DNA of 12,544 nucleotides from Funneliformis mosseae. Lineage: Eukaryota > Glomeromycota > Glomeromycetes > Glomerales > Glomeraceae. The first letter of the stretch is position 1. The number at the start of each line of letters is the position of its first letter. The DNA lies in contig CAJVPP010003120.1 in NCBI GenBank assembly GCA_910592005.1, positions 1 to 12,544 of the forward strand, given 5' to 3'. Shown piece by piece: positions 1 through 8,956 of this stretch. A model generated the notes under the pieces. It saw only the letters and a list, made by a program, of their open reading frames with translations, ran no database searches and was not told the DNA's origin. The translations under genes and the position numbers were made by a program.

Positions 1-1
1 T

Positions 2-238
2 AGTAAGTATAGTTGCATCATTTGAAATTTCTTGATAAGAATCAACAAAATCATCAGGAGCATCTTCATTATAATATTCATTTCTTTTATTAATAAAAAA
101 ATCAGATAAAGGTATAGAAGATTCATATTCTTGAAAAAAAAGTTCATATGATTCTAAGGATTTATTATAACTTTTAATACATAAGCAAAAGAATAATAAA
201 GTCGTAAATTTTAATAATAATACTAACCTGATTAGTTT
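2..238 (-). CDS. Partial open frame, possible exon of an unknown protein
   Basis: The minus strand is open for about 79 codons from an in-frame TGA near 239-241 to the left window edge. In DNA this AT-rich, stops are expected about every 11 codons, so this length is unlikely by chance. There is no in-frame ATG, so if real it is an internal or 3' exon, or its start has been lost. A splice acceptor is conceivable at minus-strand CAG (228-230) or TTAG (223-226), just after an ACTAAT branch-like string. The first 20 or so residues are hydrophobic (Leu/Phe-rich). The remainder is acidic and polar, with Tyr, Glu, Asp and Ser (for example YNEDAPDDFVDSYQ). I do not recognise the family. Unlike the two elements to its right it carries no stops, so it may be host coding sequence, but chance or a transposon fragment remains possible. 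Confidence 0.4.
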
Positions 239-240
239 TC

Positions 241-590
241 AAAATTATATATATCTATAGCAAAAAAAAAGAGAGCTATTGTGATAAATGAAAGGTAGAA
301 GGAATAAAACACTTGAGGAAGGATATGAAAAAGAAGATATAGGGAAAAAAATATTAGGAAGAAAGAGTGAACGATAATGATCAGTTTATAATTTTATTAG
401 TGGCTTAATCAGAGGGTGATTTCGTTAATTATCACTTAGTAATTTTATTGATTAAAAGTAAAATTAAATTGCATCGCGGCACTTATTATATAGACTATAA
501 AATTTTACAATATAAAAATCAATTACGTCATAATTTATAGGGGAGCAACATTGAATTGATACCATTTTTACGATTTTATATGATTTATTT
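241..590. other. Spacer with a purine-rich stretch, no gene seen
   Basis: This stretch separates the left partial frame from the retrotransposon. It contains a TATA-like run (244-258) and a strongly purine-rich plus strand from about 268 to 375, which is pyrimidine-rich on the minus strand. That layout could suit a minus-strand promoter for the frame at 2-238, but nothing proves it. I see no open frame or RNA gene here. Confidence 0.4.
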
Positions 591-1053
591 ATAGAGTGAT
601 AATTTTAAGAATCGCAACCTGCGATATAAATATTTATTCAATTAACTAAATATAGATATATGTTTCAATAAAAATATAATAAAATAATAAAAATAATATA
701 AACTATAAAGTAATAAAAAGAAATAAAATAAATTACAAATGTTAAAGAAATTACAGGTAAAATATAGTAAATAAAATAAACAGACAGTACAGAAAATACA
801 GAAGAAATAGAGAAAATAGATGAAACAGAAATTATTATTGATTATTATTTGATGTAGCAGTAATGTTACTTGATATGAGATCATCATTAATCATTGATTC
901 TCACATGATATTTGGAGTTGTAATTTCTTTCGTTAATAATATATTAACTATATTAAATATTTTAAATATGTTTAATATGTTTGACATTATCAACATTTGT
1001 ATTTCACCATACATTTGTAAATCTATGATTATTAAAATCAATATCCAATTACA
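591..1053 (-). repeat. 3' LTR of the retrotransposon
   Basis: The segment 948-1053 aligns with 7807-7919, sharing TATTAACTATATTAAA, TTTAATATGTTTGA and CATTTGTATTT, and most differences are transitions. On the minus strand the repeat begins TGTAATTGG directly after the polypurine tract. Its other end is set by weak matching of GAGTGATAATTTTAAG (594) with GAGCGACTTTAATTATAAG (7454), which gives nearly equal LTR lengths. The middle (650-900) is low-complexity and strongly diverged between copies. The right edge is well supported and the left edge is approximate. Confidence 0.72.
611..625. repeat. Short perfect palindrome inside the 3' LTR
   Basis: ATCGCA (611-616) and TGCGAT (620-625) are perfect inverted repeats separated by ACC. 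It stands out because it is GC-containing in very AT-rich DNA. I do not see it at the matching place in the other LTR. Confidence 0.6.
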
Positions 1054-1066
1054 TTACTCCCTTCTT
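1054..1066 (-). promoter_or_regulatory. Polypurine tract (plus-strand primer site)
   Basis: On the minus strand this reads AAGAAGGGAGTAA and is followed at once by the TG that opens the 3' LTR. Ty3/gypsy elements use a purine tract in this position to prime second-strand DNA synthesis. Its location matches the repeat edge found independently by aligning the two LTRs. Confidence 0.75.
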
Positions 1067-1639
1067 AAGATTTCTATTCCAACAGAATTTTCTAAAGTAC
1101 AGTTAAAGAGATCCTAATATTCATTAGATTTGAATTATTTAATCTAGGTTAATATTAAGAAATAAATATTCAGAATTTATTTGCTTCCTAATTTTTAAAT
1201 ACGAATTGAATATTAATATTAATGTACTATAATTGTTTAACTTTGAAGAGTCTTTTACACAGATATTATATTATCATTGTTTAGTAATTTACCTAAAAGA
1301 AAGCATTTATTAAAATCCAGATACAGTTTTTCATACATTGTATTTTCAATAGAGCTTAATAAGTGCATTTAACTTTCTCAGTATAAAGAATATCTTCTAT
1401 ATAGAGTTTTAGTAGTTTAAAAGGTAAATTTTGAATTGGAGTTCTTTGTAATTCTTGTAGGATAAGGTTATCAATCACAGTATTTATTATTTTTCCTACA
1501 GATTACAGTTCGCTTTGACTTCATTTTATAATATTAGATCTGCTGATCTGTGATGATAATTTGAGGTTTCCAATTAGTTCTTTCAAGATAAGATTTAAGT
1601 TAATCAGTATGCATCAGATTTTTTCTAATTCACCTGTCT

Positions 1640-2665
1640 AATATTCGCAATTTATATATATTAGATCATACAATACTATAGATATAAAATGATTCATCAA
1701 ACTTATTTTTAAATTTATCTTTATGTACATATGATTATAAATATTAAATAGAAGTATTTTATCACTAATTTGATAATCTATGCTCTTATGTATTTGGTCA
1801 TAATGTTTTTTTGCTTTTGTTATTGTTACAAAATATTCTGTTATGTATTCTATCGATATTGTTGTAATTGTGTTGTTAAAAGACAATGATATTATTCTAT
1901 TATTTGTGACAAATTTTATGTTGTAATGGATTATGATACTTAAAAATCTATAAGTAATACAGCATGTCATCCATATAGTAACTCAAAAGGTTTATACTTG
2001 GTTATTTCTTATTATACTATATGATATGTGAATAAGACTGAGGGAAGATAGGCATCCTATTCTCCTTGATGTTGTTCAACATACTTAGCTAAAATAGTAT
2101 ACAAGGTCTGATTGAAATGTTTAATCAATCTATTTGTCTGTGAGTGATATAATAAAAAAAGTCAGTGTTTTATTTCAATAATATGTAATAATATAGCTAT
2201 CAACTTATTTTGAAATAACGTAGCTCTATCAGTTAATATTTCCTTTAGAATCTCATGTCTACACATAATTCCTTGAAAAATAAACTATGCTGTAATTTGT
2301 ATAGTATAATCAAATACAGCAATAGCTTTAGCCTATTTAGTGAGATATTCTGTAATAATAATAATATATCTGTTACCTTGCTTTATTTGTGATAGTGATC
2401 CTATATAATCAATTTCAATACAGTCAAATGGTTATTCTACTGAAATTAGATGTAAAGACTCTTGTCAGCAGGGTGTTCCTTATTACATGTCATCTATTTT
2501 CACCTATTCCTTTATTATGTTATACATTTTTAGTTAATAATATTTGTATATTAATTTGTTAAAGGTAATATCATGTCCTAGATGTTCTTCTAGAGGTTCA
2601 TTATAAATGTTATGTAAAAGTGATTCAACTTTAGTTGATTTAATAATAAAAAGAGGATTTGAGAG
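1640..2665 (-). pseudogene. Integrase region of Ty3/gypsy pol (broken)
   Basis: The enzyme would insert element cDNA into the genome. In minus order there is a remnant of the N-terminal zinc domain (EEHLGHD, about 2570-2600) whose Cys half is degraded. The catalytic core follows: FDCIEIDYIG with the first Asp at 2408-2410, EILTD with the second Asp at 2228-2230, and YHSQTNRLIKHFNQ. The residue 36 codons after the second Asp is at 2120-2122, exactly where DD35E integrases carry Glu. Here it is Lys (AAA), a G-to-A type change. The C-terminal part, about 1640-1970, is open and ends in an SH3-like stretch (KKHYDQIHKSIDYQISDKIL). Several stops, many readable as Gln or Trp codons changed to TAA, TAG or TGA, break the frame. 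The core assignment is very secure. Confidence 0.9.
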
Positions 2666-2879
2666 ATTTTAAAAGTTTATCAGTAAAGAAGATAATTATA
2701 AATAGTATATATTTTACTTGTTTTTGTATAGAGAGTTGTTGTATAGGTGTAGATGATTTAGGATATTTAGATTGAGTTAAATATTGATAGAGATTTTAAT
2801 ATAATTCTATATCCATTTTTGAATACTAGAGCCATTAGTCACACTGCTAATACTTTCACTTTCACTCTAATTAATTATA

Positions 2880-3445
2880 ATTTAATATTTATATTAATAG
2901 GAAGGCAGTCTAGAAAGGGTATCAGCATTTTGATGTATTTTGCCTTTATAATAGCAAATATTATAAGAAAATTTCATAATTTGTATAATTTATCTTATAA
3001 ATTTATGTGAGGGATCAGATTTATTAAATAACTATTATAATATAATATAGTCAATAATTAGATCGAAAGGTTAATGTAAAAGAAAAGTCCTAAAATGTTT
3101 CATAGTCCAAACAGCAGTGAAACATTCAAGTTCAGTAGATGCATAATTTTTTTCAGCATTATTAAGAGTTCAACTGACGTATGTGACTACATATTCTTTT
3201 TGCTGATCATTCAGTTGAATTAAAATAGCATTTAGTCCTATGTATGATCTGTTAGTAAATAGTAGAAACTTTTTAGAAAAGTTAGGATAATAAGAATAGG
3301 AGCTGTAATTAAACATTATTTTAAATATTCAAATGCCTGCTGTTAAGTTTTAGTCTATTGATACAGAGTTTCTTTTTTAAGTAAGAGATGTAAAAGTATA
3401 GTAATAGTTGAGAAGTTTTGTATAAATTGACATAAAGCAAGTCCT
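2880..3445 (-). pseudogene. RNase H and linker region of Ty3/gypsy pol (broken)
   Basis: RNase H removes the RNA strand of the RNA:DNA hybrid during reverse transcription. The minus strand shows the connection after the RT (LRGFLGLALCQFIQNFSTI, about 3400-3460). The RNase H core follows with AEKNYASTELECFTAVW and KHFRTFLL (about 3085-3175), then a segment ending QNADTLSRLP (2903-2932), the hallmark tether of gypsy elements before integrase. The expected DHK near the end of the domain reads DYI. Frame changes occur between the linker and core, and stops replace some expected Arg or Gln residues. Confidence 0.85.
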
Positions 3446-3449
3446 AAGA

Positions 3450-4336
3450 ATCCACGAAGTTTAGTGATATTAAAAATATTGAAAAGTCTCTAATCTTTTC
3501 AATTTTTGAAAGGTCTGGAATAATTCTTTGTCTATTTATAATGTATTCTAAGAAAGTAAATTCAAGCTTTTCAAACTCACATTTATCTCGTTCTAATTTC
3601 AATCCAGCTTTTCTTAGTCATTGAAAAATATCTTTAAGATAAGCGAGATATTCTTCAAAAGTTATCAAAAAGATAATGATATCATCCAAATAGATAGCTA
3701 TATATTATCCAATTTCTTTCCTAAAAACTTTATTTATAAGCTTTTGGAATATTGCTGACACATTAGTTAAGCCAAAAGGCATAACAATGAATTCATAAAG
3801 CCTATAACTAATAATAAATGTAATCTTTTATTGATCTTTAGGTGTCATAGCAACTTACCAATATTTGCTAGCTAGATTAAGTATTGTAAAATATTTAGCT
3901 TTGCCAAATATATCCAAAAGATTATCAATATGTGAAAGAAGATAATAGTCTCATCAAATTATACTGTTAAATTTCTGATAATCAACACAGAATCTTAACT
4001 TGCCATTTTTCTTTCTGACCAAAACTATATGAGAAGCTCAAAGACTTTCTAATGGTTGTATTAATTTATTTATCAGCATTTTATCAATTTTCTCTTTAAT
4101 AAAATCTTGTTCAAAGAAGTAACTTGATATGCTCTTTGATATATTGATATATCTATTTTTAATAGTATATAATGTGTTTTGACATCAGTATGTTCTAGTT
4201 GAGATAGATCATCTACAAATAAATTATCATTTTGCTTAAGAAATGTAATTAATTGTTGCTGTTGTTTTTTTTCTAAAGATGCAGTTATTCTAGAAATCTT
4301 TGGCTTTTTTTCAGGAATATTTGAAAGCAATTGCAA
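3450..4336 (-). pseudogene. Reverse transcriptase region of Ty3/gypsy pol (broken)
   Basis: It would copy element RNA into DNA. The first 87 codons (4073-4336) are open and cover the usual RT entry region (LEHTDVKTHYILL, the H-x-I segment). After a frameshift near 4115-4140 come VLVRKKNGKLRFCVDYQKFN (about 3970-4030), YFTILNLASKYW (about 3862-3895), VMPFGLTN (about 3765-3788) and YLDDIII (3672-3692). The YLDD pair is intact, but the first catalytic Asp of motif A is Asn (AAT at 3876-3878), again a G-to-A type change. At least four in-frame stops interrupt the palm; some, such as the one after KYW, sit where relatives carry Gln. The domain ends near KIEKIRDFS (about 3480-3510). Confidence 0.93.
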
Positions 4337-4690
4337 GTGTTTCCACTCTTTTTAATATAATTTGCAAATATCTGTTGGTTTATCAAGTCGATTATAGCAC
4401 TAACATCAATTTTCTAGCCCTTGTCAATGGTATTTTTATTTTTTATTAGTAGGAGCTTAAATATCAAACTTTTGCTTTAAATGTTTGTAATATTGAGAGG
4501 CATATCGTTGCCTTTAAATTAAGATTTGATCAGGTTTAGTTTTAGTAAGGATTGGTTGACTAATATTATCTCCTAAAACTGCATAACATCATTATGAAAC
4601 TAAAATTTCTTCTTCATATATCTCATTTGTAGGATTTATTACTGATGTTAGTTGTTAAAATTGATTAAATACAGATTTTTCCCAACAAGT
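4337..4690 (-). pseudogene. Protease-RT linker of pol (broken)
   Basis: The minus strand still reads as degraded coding sequence between protease and RT, with an acidic segment YEEEILVS followed by stops, then YAVLGDNISQPILTKTKPDQ (about 4495-4580). Gypsy elements of this type carry a poorly conserved acidic linker here. No catalytic motif is expected or seen. Confidence 0.55.
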
Positions 4691-5130
4691 TTTGGAATTT
4701 GATGTATGATTCCATTCCATTTGAAAATAAAAGTACTCTTATTCCAATGTAATTATGCTTAATATTTGGTAAGCTAATCATTATCAGCTACTATATAATA
4801 GTTATTCAATTCAATGATATCAACATTTATTGGAATTTCAATGTTATTAATTTGAATTGATATATTTATTACTTGTCCTAATGGTCAAGAATGTCCGCTT
4901 TGAATATTGATTATTATAATTTGAGAAGGACCTTTTATTTTTTGTTCCAATTGTTATAAAAATGATTTAAACATTACACTTTTTGCTGATTCAGAATTTA
5001 AAATTAAATATATTGGTTTTCCATTCACATGAGTATAATAATAAATAGCTTCAATTGCTTTTGAGAGGTTTTGATTTTCTTCAGTATACTTACCCTTTGG
5101 AGATACCATTAGTAGTTTAAATGAAAATGT
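4690..5130 (-). pseudogene. Aspartic protease region (active site lost)
   Basis: The enzyme would cut the Gag-Pol polyprotein. The minus strand reads GKPIYLILNSESAKSVMF, where retroviral-type proteases have L-D-S-G. Asp is replaced by Asn (4996-4998) and Gly by Glu (4990-4992), both G-to-A type changes. The later part IEIPINVDIIELNNYYIVAD and the closing WN-x-F-x-WNG pattern fit the rest of the fold as found in fungal gypsy proteases. There are stops at expected Asp/Gln/Trp positions. The family match is by motif order and general resemblance. Confidence 0.8.
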
Positions 5131-5405
5131 GGTGAATAAACAGGAGTAGAGATCATGTATATAGGTTATGGTAGTAAAGTTCTCATTGGTAGTGTATACA
5201 TATTTTGATTATCAGGTATTATTAAAATGTAATATGAAAGCATAGCACATTAACCTCTATTTGTCCTAAATTTATTTTTAATTGAGCATAAATTTTTCCA
5301 ATTTCTATATTATTTACAATAAAAGTAGGAGTTTTTTTATTAAGTAATGCAGTTCCTTGCAAAATTTCAAAATTGTTTGCAGTTATGATACTTATTACCA
5401 TAATT
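5130..5405 (-). pseudogene. Gag-protease connecting segment
   Basis: One minus-strand frame is open from about 5400 to 5240 and includes GTALLNKKTPTFIVNNIEIG and KIYAQLKINLGQIEVN. It is shifted relative to the knuckle frame just upstream, so a frameshift lies near 5400. The piece resembles the start of a retropepsin-like or pre-protease segment. No catalytic Asp-Ser/Thr-Gly is present in it. From about 5240 to 5130 the sequence has several stops. Confidence 0.5.
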
Positions 5406-7140
5406 ACAATTATTCTTTATTACTTGATAATCTTTAGATAGGTATCCTGCTTTTTCACAATTATACCAGTTTCATCTACTACTTCCAATTGTATTATTAT
5501 ATAATTGATTCCTTCAGTTGTTATTAATACAATCATTGGTAAATTTAAAAGTTGCGGTAGTATTAGACAATAGATGTTTAAACTCTTTAATTAACTTTTT
5601 GTTATTTTTATTAATGAGTTGTTACATTTTGGCAGGTTGTTCTTCTTTCTTTAATCCTTTACTGTAATTTAAGTAGGCTTTGCTTAATAAATAAACTGAT
5701 AAGATAGTATCATAAGATAATATAGCTTTAACTGAATGAACTCTATTAATTATTTTCTCTAAGTTACATAAAGCAGTAACTGTAAGCGCAATATAAAATT
5801 CAGGTTGTAAGTCTTATAGAAATTGTTTAATATTTTTATCTTCTAGAGTATTATATTTTGTATCTAATTTTAGGTATAAAGATTTTACTTCTACAACATA
5901 TTTCTCTACAGATTGTTCAAGCTTTTGTTTGCATTAACAAAGTGCGTTCATCTATAAGTGATATAATAATGTTTGAGAAAATGATAAATAAAAGATCAAT
6001 GTTTATGTTATCAATCACTATTATTATCCCAATAGTATAAATCTTTTTCAAATTTTTATTTTGTTAAATCATGTGAGAGCTAATTCTTTTATGAAGGATA
6101 GTACTAGTACCAGTCTTTTTTTATCAAAGATGCTATTAGCTTTACAAGCATAATTATATTGTTCTAACTAATTACTAGGATTTTAATCGCTTCTCTTGAA
6201 TATGGAAAGGTCTACAAATCTAGCTTCTCTTGAGCCTGAAAATCCTACAGATCATAAAACACCTTGTAATCCCTTTAGCATTTGAAAGAGTTGAAGTTAA
6301 TCAGGCAAATTAGCATTATTAATATTTTCAGTCATTGGATCTATTTTGTCTCTACTTTCAGAAAAACTATCATTAGATTCTGAACTAAAAGAGAAACTAT
6401 TATAGTGAAAAGGTCAGTGTGATTGCCTATAATGACTTTTCTATGACTTTTTCTCTTACCTATTTTGTTTGTGTAATATTATCCATTTGTCTATTTTTAC
6501 CTTTCATATCAGGAGATTTAATGTCATCATTATCTTTATTTTTAGAATTAGAAACAAGATAAGATTGATATAGTTTTCTATTTTTAGAACTAGTGCCCTA
6601 ATTTTCAAATCCTACATTATTAAAGCCATAGCTATTTCTTAATCTTGTACTGCTAGTATTGTCAAAATGAGAGAGATCATTACTTTTAACATTAGGTTTA
6701 TGTTCAGAATCTAAGTCACAATTAGTAATATTTAAAGTATCTTCAAAGTTTTAAGAGCTTCTTCTTTCTTTTTTAATAGAAGATTGTTTACTTACGCTTA
6801 ACTAAGTAGCAGTAAAAGTTTTCATATTTGTCATTTGCACATTTTTTTAATAATAATTTTCTTCAAATCTTCAATATAAGATCTAATAGATTAATCTAAT
6901 ACAGTAAAAGGTAGTCGATTATAATATAAAGAGCATAAAGCTTATCAAAATATACTCATTAAAGATTAATAGATGACGTAAAATTACCTATTTAAATGCA
7001 GTTACACTTTTATTTGTATATTGTTGTGCTTTAAGATTGTTAATGACCCAATCAAAAAAAGTTTGAAAGGCTTTTGAAAGTTCAGAGAAATCAGCACTAA
7101 AGTTACAAGTGAAATAGGAGAATTTTTAGTAAGTAGTTTT
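5405..7140 (-). pseudogene. Gag region with degraded CCHC knuckle
   Basis: Gag would form the particle and bind element RNA. A possible N-terminal piece (ELSKAFQTFFDWVINNLKAQ, about 7020-7090) is followed by a broken stretch. A Ser/Asn-rich frame begins with ATG at 6832-6834 and runs to about 6410 with few stops. The capsid-like part carries LEQYNYACKANSIFDKKRL (about 6110-6170) and KLEQSVEKYVVEVKSLYLKL (about 5870-5930). The nucleic-acid knuckle at 5427-5468 keeps exact CX2CX4HX4C spacing, but three of four ligands are changed: the first Cys to Trp, His to Tyr, and the last Cys to Tyr. Only the Cys at 5457-5459 remains. The capsid and knuckle assignments are strong; the N-terminal piece is tentative. 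Confidence 0.8.
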
Positions 7141-7450
7141 GCAATCCTAATGTTACAATTGATTTTAGTGTATAGCTGATGATGAATTTCTAATACTTGA
7201 GTAGATTGTCAAATATAAAATATATTTATAAAAGTATATTAATAGTTATTTCAGTTTGCTATAATATGTAAATAGGAAAAGAGGATTCTATTATCACCAA
7301 ATGTTAACATGCAATCTTTTCAGGTTGCAACTGTTAGACGCAGTATAAAAAAGTTAACTTTTTTATAATCTACATATAATTCTAATTAGTTTCATGCTAA
7401 ATCTTAGTTATTTTATTATTAGTTTATCAAATTGAGTTAAATTTATTAAA
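7141..7450 (-). other. 5' leader between LTR and gag
   Basis: This stretch lies directly inside the 5' LTR on the minus strand, where the tRNA primer-binding site should be. The first bases inside the LTR read TTTAATAAATTTAACTC, which I cannot match to any tRNA 3' end, so the site is absent, degraded or the LTR edge is slightly wrong. No reliable open frame is visible. Confidence 0.45.
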
Positions 7451-7919
7451 TGTGAGCGACTTTAATTATAAGTCAAGTGTTGTTATGGTTATTTATGAAG
7501 AGATTTATATTAGAAATAAGAAATACTTTATTAAAATAGAAAAGGAATAATAAGATAATAATATAAGAAAGAATAAGAAAATAAAAATAAGAGAATAAAA
7601 GTATATAAAGTGAAGAGTAGCGTTGTGCTATCCTTTACAAGAAAGAGGTTTCTATACAGTCTTCAATCTATCTTTTTCTAATTGATAAAGGGGTTTGTAT
7701 TTATATCTATTTTATTATATATTTTAACATATCTAATATATTAACTATGTTAACTATATTAACTATATCTACTATTAACTATATTAGACATATTTGATAT
7801 GTTAGACATATTAACTATATTAAACATGTTAAACATATTTAATATGTTTGATATTATTGACATTTGTATTTTGTCACACATTTGTAGATCTGTGATTGTT
7901 AAGATCAATACAATACTCA
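7451..7919 (-). repeat. 5' LTR of the retrotransposon
   Basis: This is the upstream LTR for the minus-strand element. Its outer edge is TGAGTATTG on the minus strand, and the plus strand of the inner edge begins TGTGAGCGAC. The segment 7807-7919 aligns with 948-1053 in the other LTR. A GTAGC string occurs in the middle of both copies. A purine-rich plus strand (7500-7615), pyrimidine-rich on the minus strand, has a looser purine-rich counterpart at 680-830. The LTRs are strongly diverged, which suggests an old insertion. The inner edge is approximate. Confidence 0.72.
7728..7860. repeat. 9-bp minisatellite inside the 5' LTR
   Basis: The plus strand carries about a dozen imperfect 9-base units of the form TTAACTATA, TTAACTATG, TTAGACATA, TTAAACATG and TTTAATATG. 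On the minus strand this reads as a monotonous Asn-Ile/Met-Val/Leu-Ser/Phe peptide, which I take as a by-product of period nine. The other LTR has a shorter version at about 948-992, so copy number changed after insertion. Confidence 0.75.
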
Positions 7920-7929
7920 TTTTTTTTTT

Positions 7930-8590
7930 AAAAAAAAAAAAATACAAATTTACCTTGAAATCTCAAAGTAAAATCAAAGGTAAGTTCTAAAGAATAATTT
8001 ATTAATTTTTTTTATTATTTAAATCAGTTAACATTAATATTAATAATATACTACTTACCTTTGTAAACTAATCTGAATCCTTGTAACATTGAGTTAGAGA
8101 TCTAACAGAATTTTTGTTAGTATTTTTTTAAAAAAACTTATATTCATTTATCTTTGTAAACCGATCTGAAATTTGTCTTAAAATTTTAGATAGGAAGTAA
8201 GTCTCTAATTGGAAAAATTTGTTAATTTCTTTTTTTTATAATCTTAAAAAAATAATACTAAACTTACCTTTGTAAAATGATCTGGATCCTTAAAATCCTA
8301 GATTAGAATCAGATTAGAGGTAAAGTTCTAATGAAGATTTAATTATAATTTTTTTTAATTATAAAAATTAAACTAATATTAAACTTACCTTTGTAGACTG
8401 ATCTAAATCCTTAAGTTAGAGGTAAGCTCTAACAAAATTTTTGTTAGTATTTTTTTTTTTAATTTTTTAAAAAAAAACTAATATTTACTTATTTTTATAG
8501 ATTGATCTGAAATCTATAAACCTTAGAATTTTGGATTAAAGGTAAGTTTCTAATTAGAAAAATTATTAGTTTGATAGTTGATAAAGGGAA
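7930..8590. repeat. AT-rich tandem array of 94-121 bp units with palindromes
   Basis: An anchor of the form CTTACCTTTGTARACTGATCTGAATCC recurs at about 8054, 8148, 8263, 8384 and 8488, so spacing is 94-121 bp. Each unit also has a GGTAAG-type string followed by a CTAAC/CTAAT palindrome and a T-run, often facing an A-run. GTTAGAG/CTCTAAC (8415-8433, loop GTAAG) overlaps CTAACAAAA/TTTTGTTAG (8429-8447). Similar pairs occur at 8093-8106 and 8098-8120. On the plus strand the units can be read as short exon-like pieces between TTTGTAG or TTTATAG acceptors and GTAAG donors. No continuous protein frame spans them. It starts immediately outside the retrotransposon. Confidence 0.75.
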
Positions 8591-8956
8591 TATTTTTTTT
8601 GTTATAGGAATGATATTAATATTTTATTCCTTTTTTTTATAGATTAGATATCAGAGCTTCTGGAAAATTTTATTAAATTTTTATATATTTATCTTACAAG
8701 TTATGTAATATTTTAATAAATAGATTATTTTTTATATCTTTTGCATCTAACTATATATAAATATTTATTTTATTTAAACAAAAAAAATAATGTTTATATT
8801 GTTTATTTTTATTAAATATATATATTATATTTACAGTATGTGTACATACTTAATTCAGTATATTACTAGAATAATTAAAATAAATTAAATTAAAAATTTA
8901 ATAAACTATCTTTTTACAATAATAAATAATATCAAAAATATATATTAATCTTGTTA
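8591..8956. other. AT-rich spacer, no gene seen
   Basis: The stretch is very AT-rich with T-runs and A-runs. The only distinct structure I see is an inverted repeat at 8835-8850. It may contain the downstream end of the hAT element, but I could not identify a convincing terminal inverted repeat. Confidence 0.5.
8835..8850. repeat. Inverted repeat AGTATGT-GT-ACATACT
   Basis: Perfect 7-bp arms are separated by two bases. It lies about 105 bases downstream of the transposase relic. It could be a terminator-like or subterminal transposon structure, or chance. Confidence 0.45.

Larger units (their letters stand above)
591..7919 (-). mobile_element. Decayed Ty3/gypsy-type LTR retrotransposon
   Basis: The element lies on the minus strand and is about 7.3 kb long. 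Two diverged direct repeats of about 463 and 469 bp form the ends. Between them the reverse strand reads gag, aspartic protease, reverse transcriptase, RNase H and integrase. Integrase after RNase H is the Ty3/gypsy (Metaviridae) order rather than the Ty1/copia order. Recognisable marks are a CX2CX4HX4C-spaced knuckle, VRKKNGKLRFCVDY, YLDD, NADTLSRL and an integrase core with DD35E spacing. A purine tract abuts the 3' LTR. Every domain carries stops or frameshifts and several catalytic residues are replaced, so it cannot be autonomous. The protein family closely recalls retroelements of arbuscular mycorrhizal fungi, which is from memory. No clear target-site duplication is visible: the flanks are tattt on the left and ttttt on the right. 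Confidence 0.9.

Noticed and set aside
642..887. 81-codon minus-strand open frame rich in Phe, Tyr, Leu and Ile
   Set aside because: It lies in the low-complexity part of the 3' LTR. The peptide follows from a T-rich strand and has no counterpart in the other LTR.
863..1117. 84-codon plus-strand open frame
   Set aside because: It crosses the LTR edge and polypurine tract and is antisense to the element. Its Asn/Leu/Met-rich part derives from the 9-bp repeats.
2819..3010. 63-codon plus-strand open frame
   Set aside because: Antisense to the RNase H tail that contains NADTLSRL on the minus strand.
5858..6040. 60-codon plus-strand open frame
   Set aside because: Antisense to the gag capsid-like region.
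591..7924. Possible 5-bp target-site duplication (tattt / ttttt)
   Set aside because: The two flanks differ by one base and are A/T homopolymer-like, so the match has no value.
7759..7990. Open frames on both strands sharing an LTIxDLQM-like peptide with the left LTR
   Set aside because: The shared peptide is explained by LTR homology. Most base differences are transitions without an obvious preference for silent sites, so I see no sign of coding selection.
7930..8590. CRISPR-like array
   Set aside because: Unit spacing varies from 94 to 121 bp, repeats are long and degenerate, and the context is eukaryotic with introns and gypsy/hAT relics.
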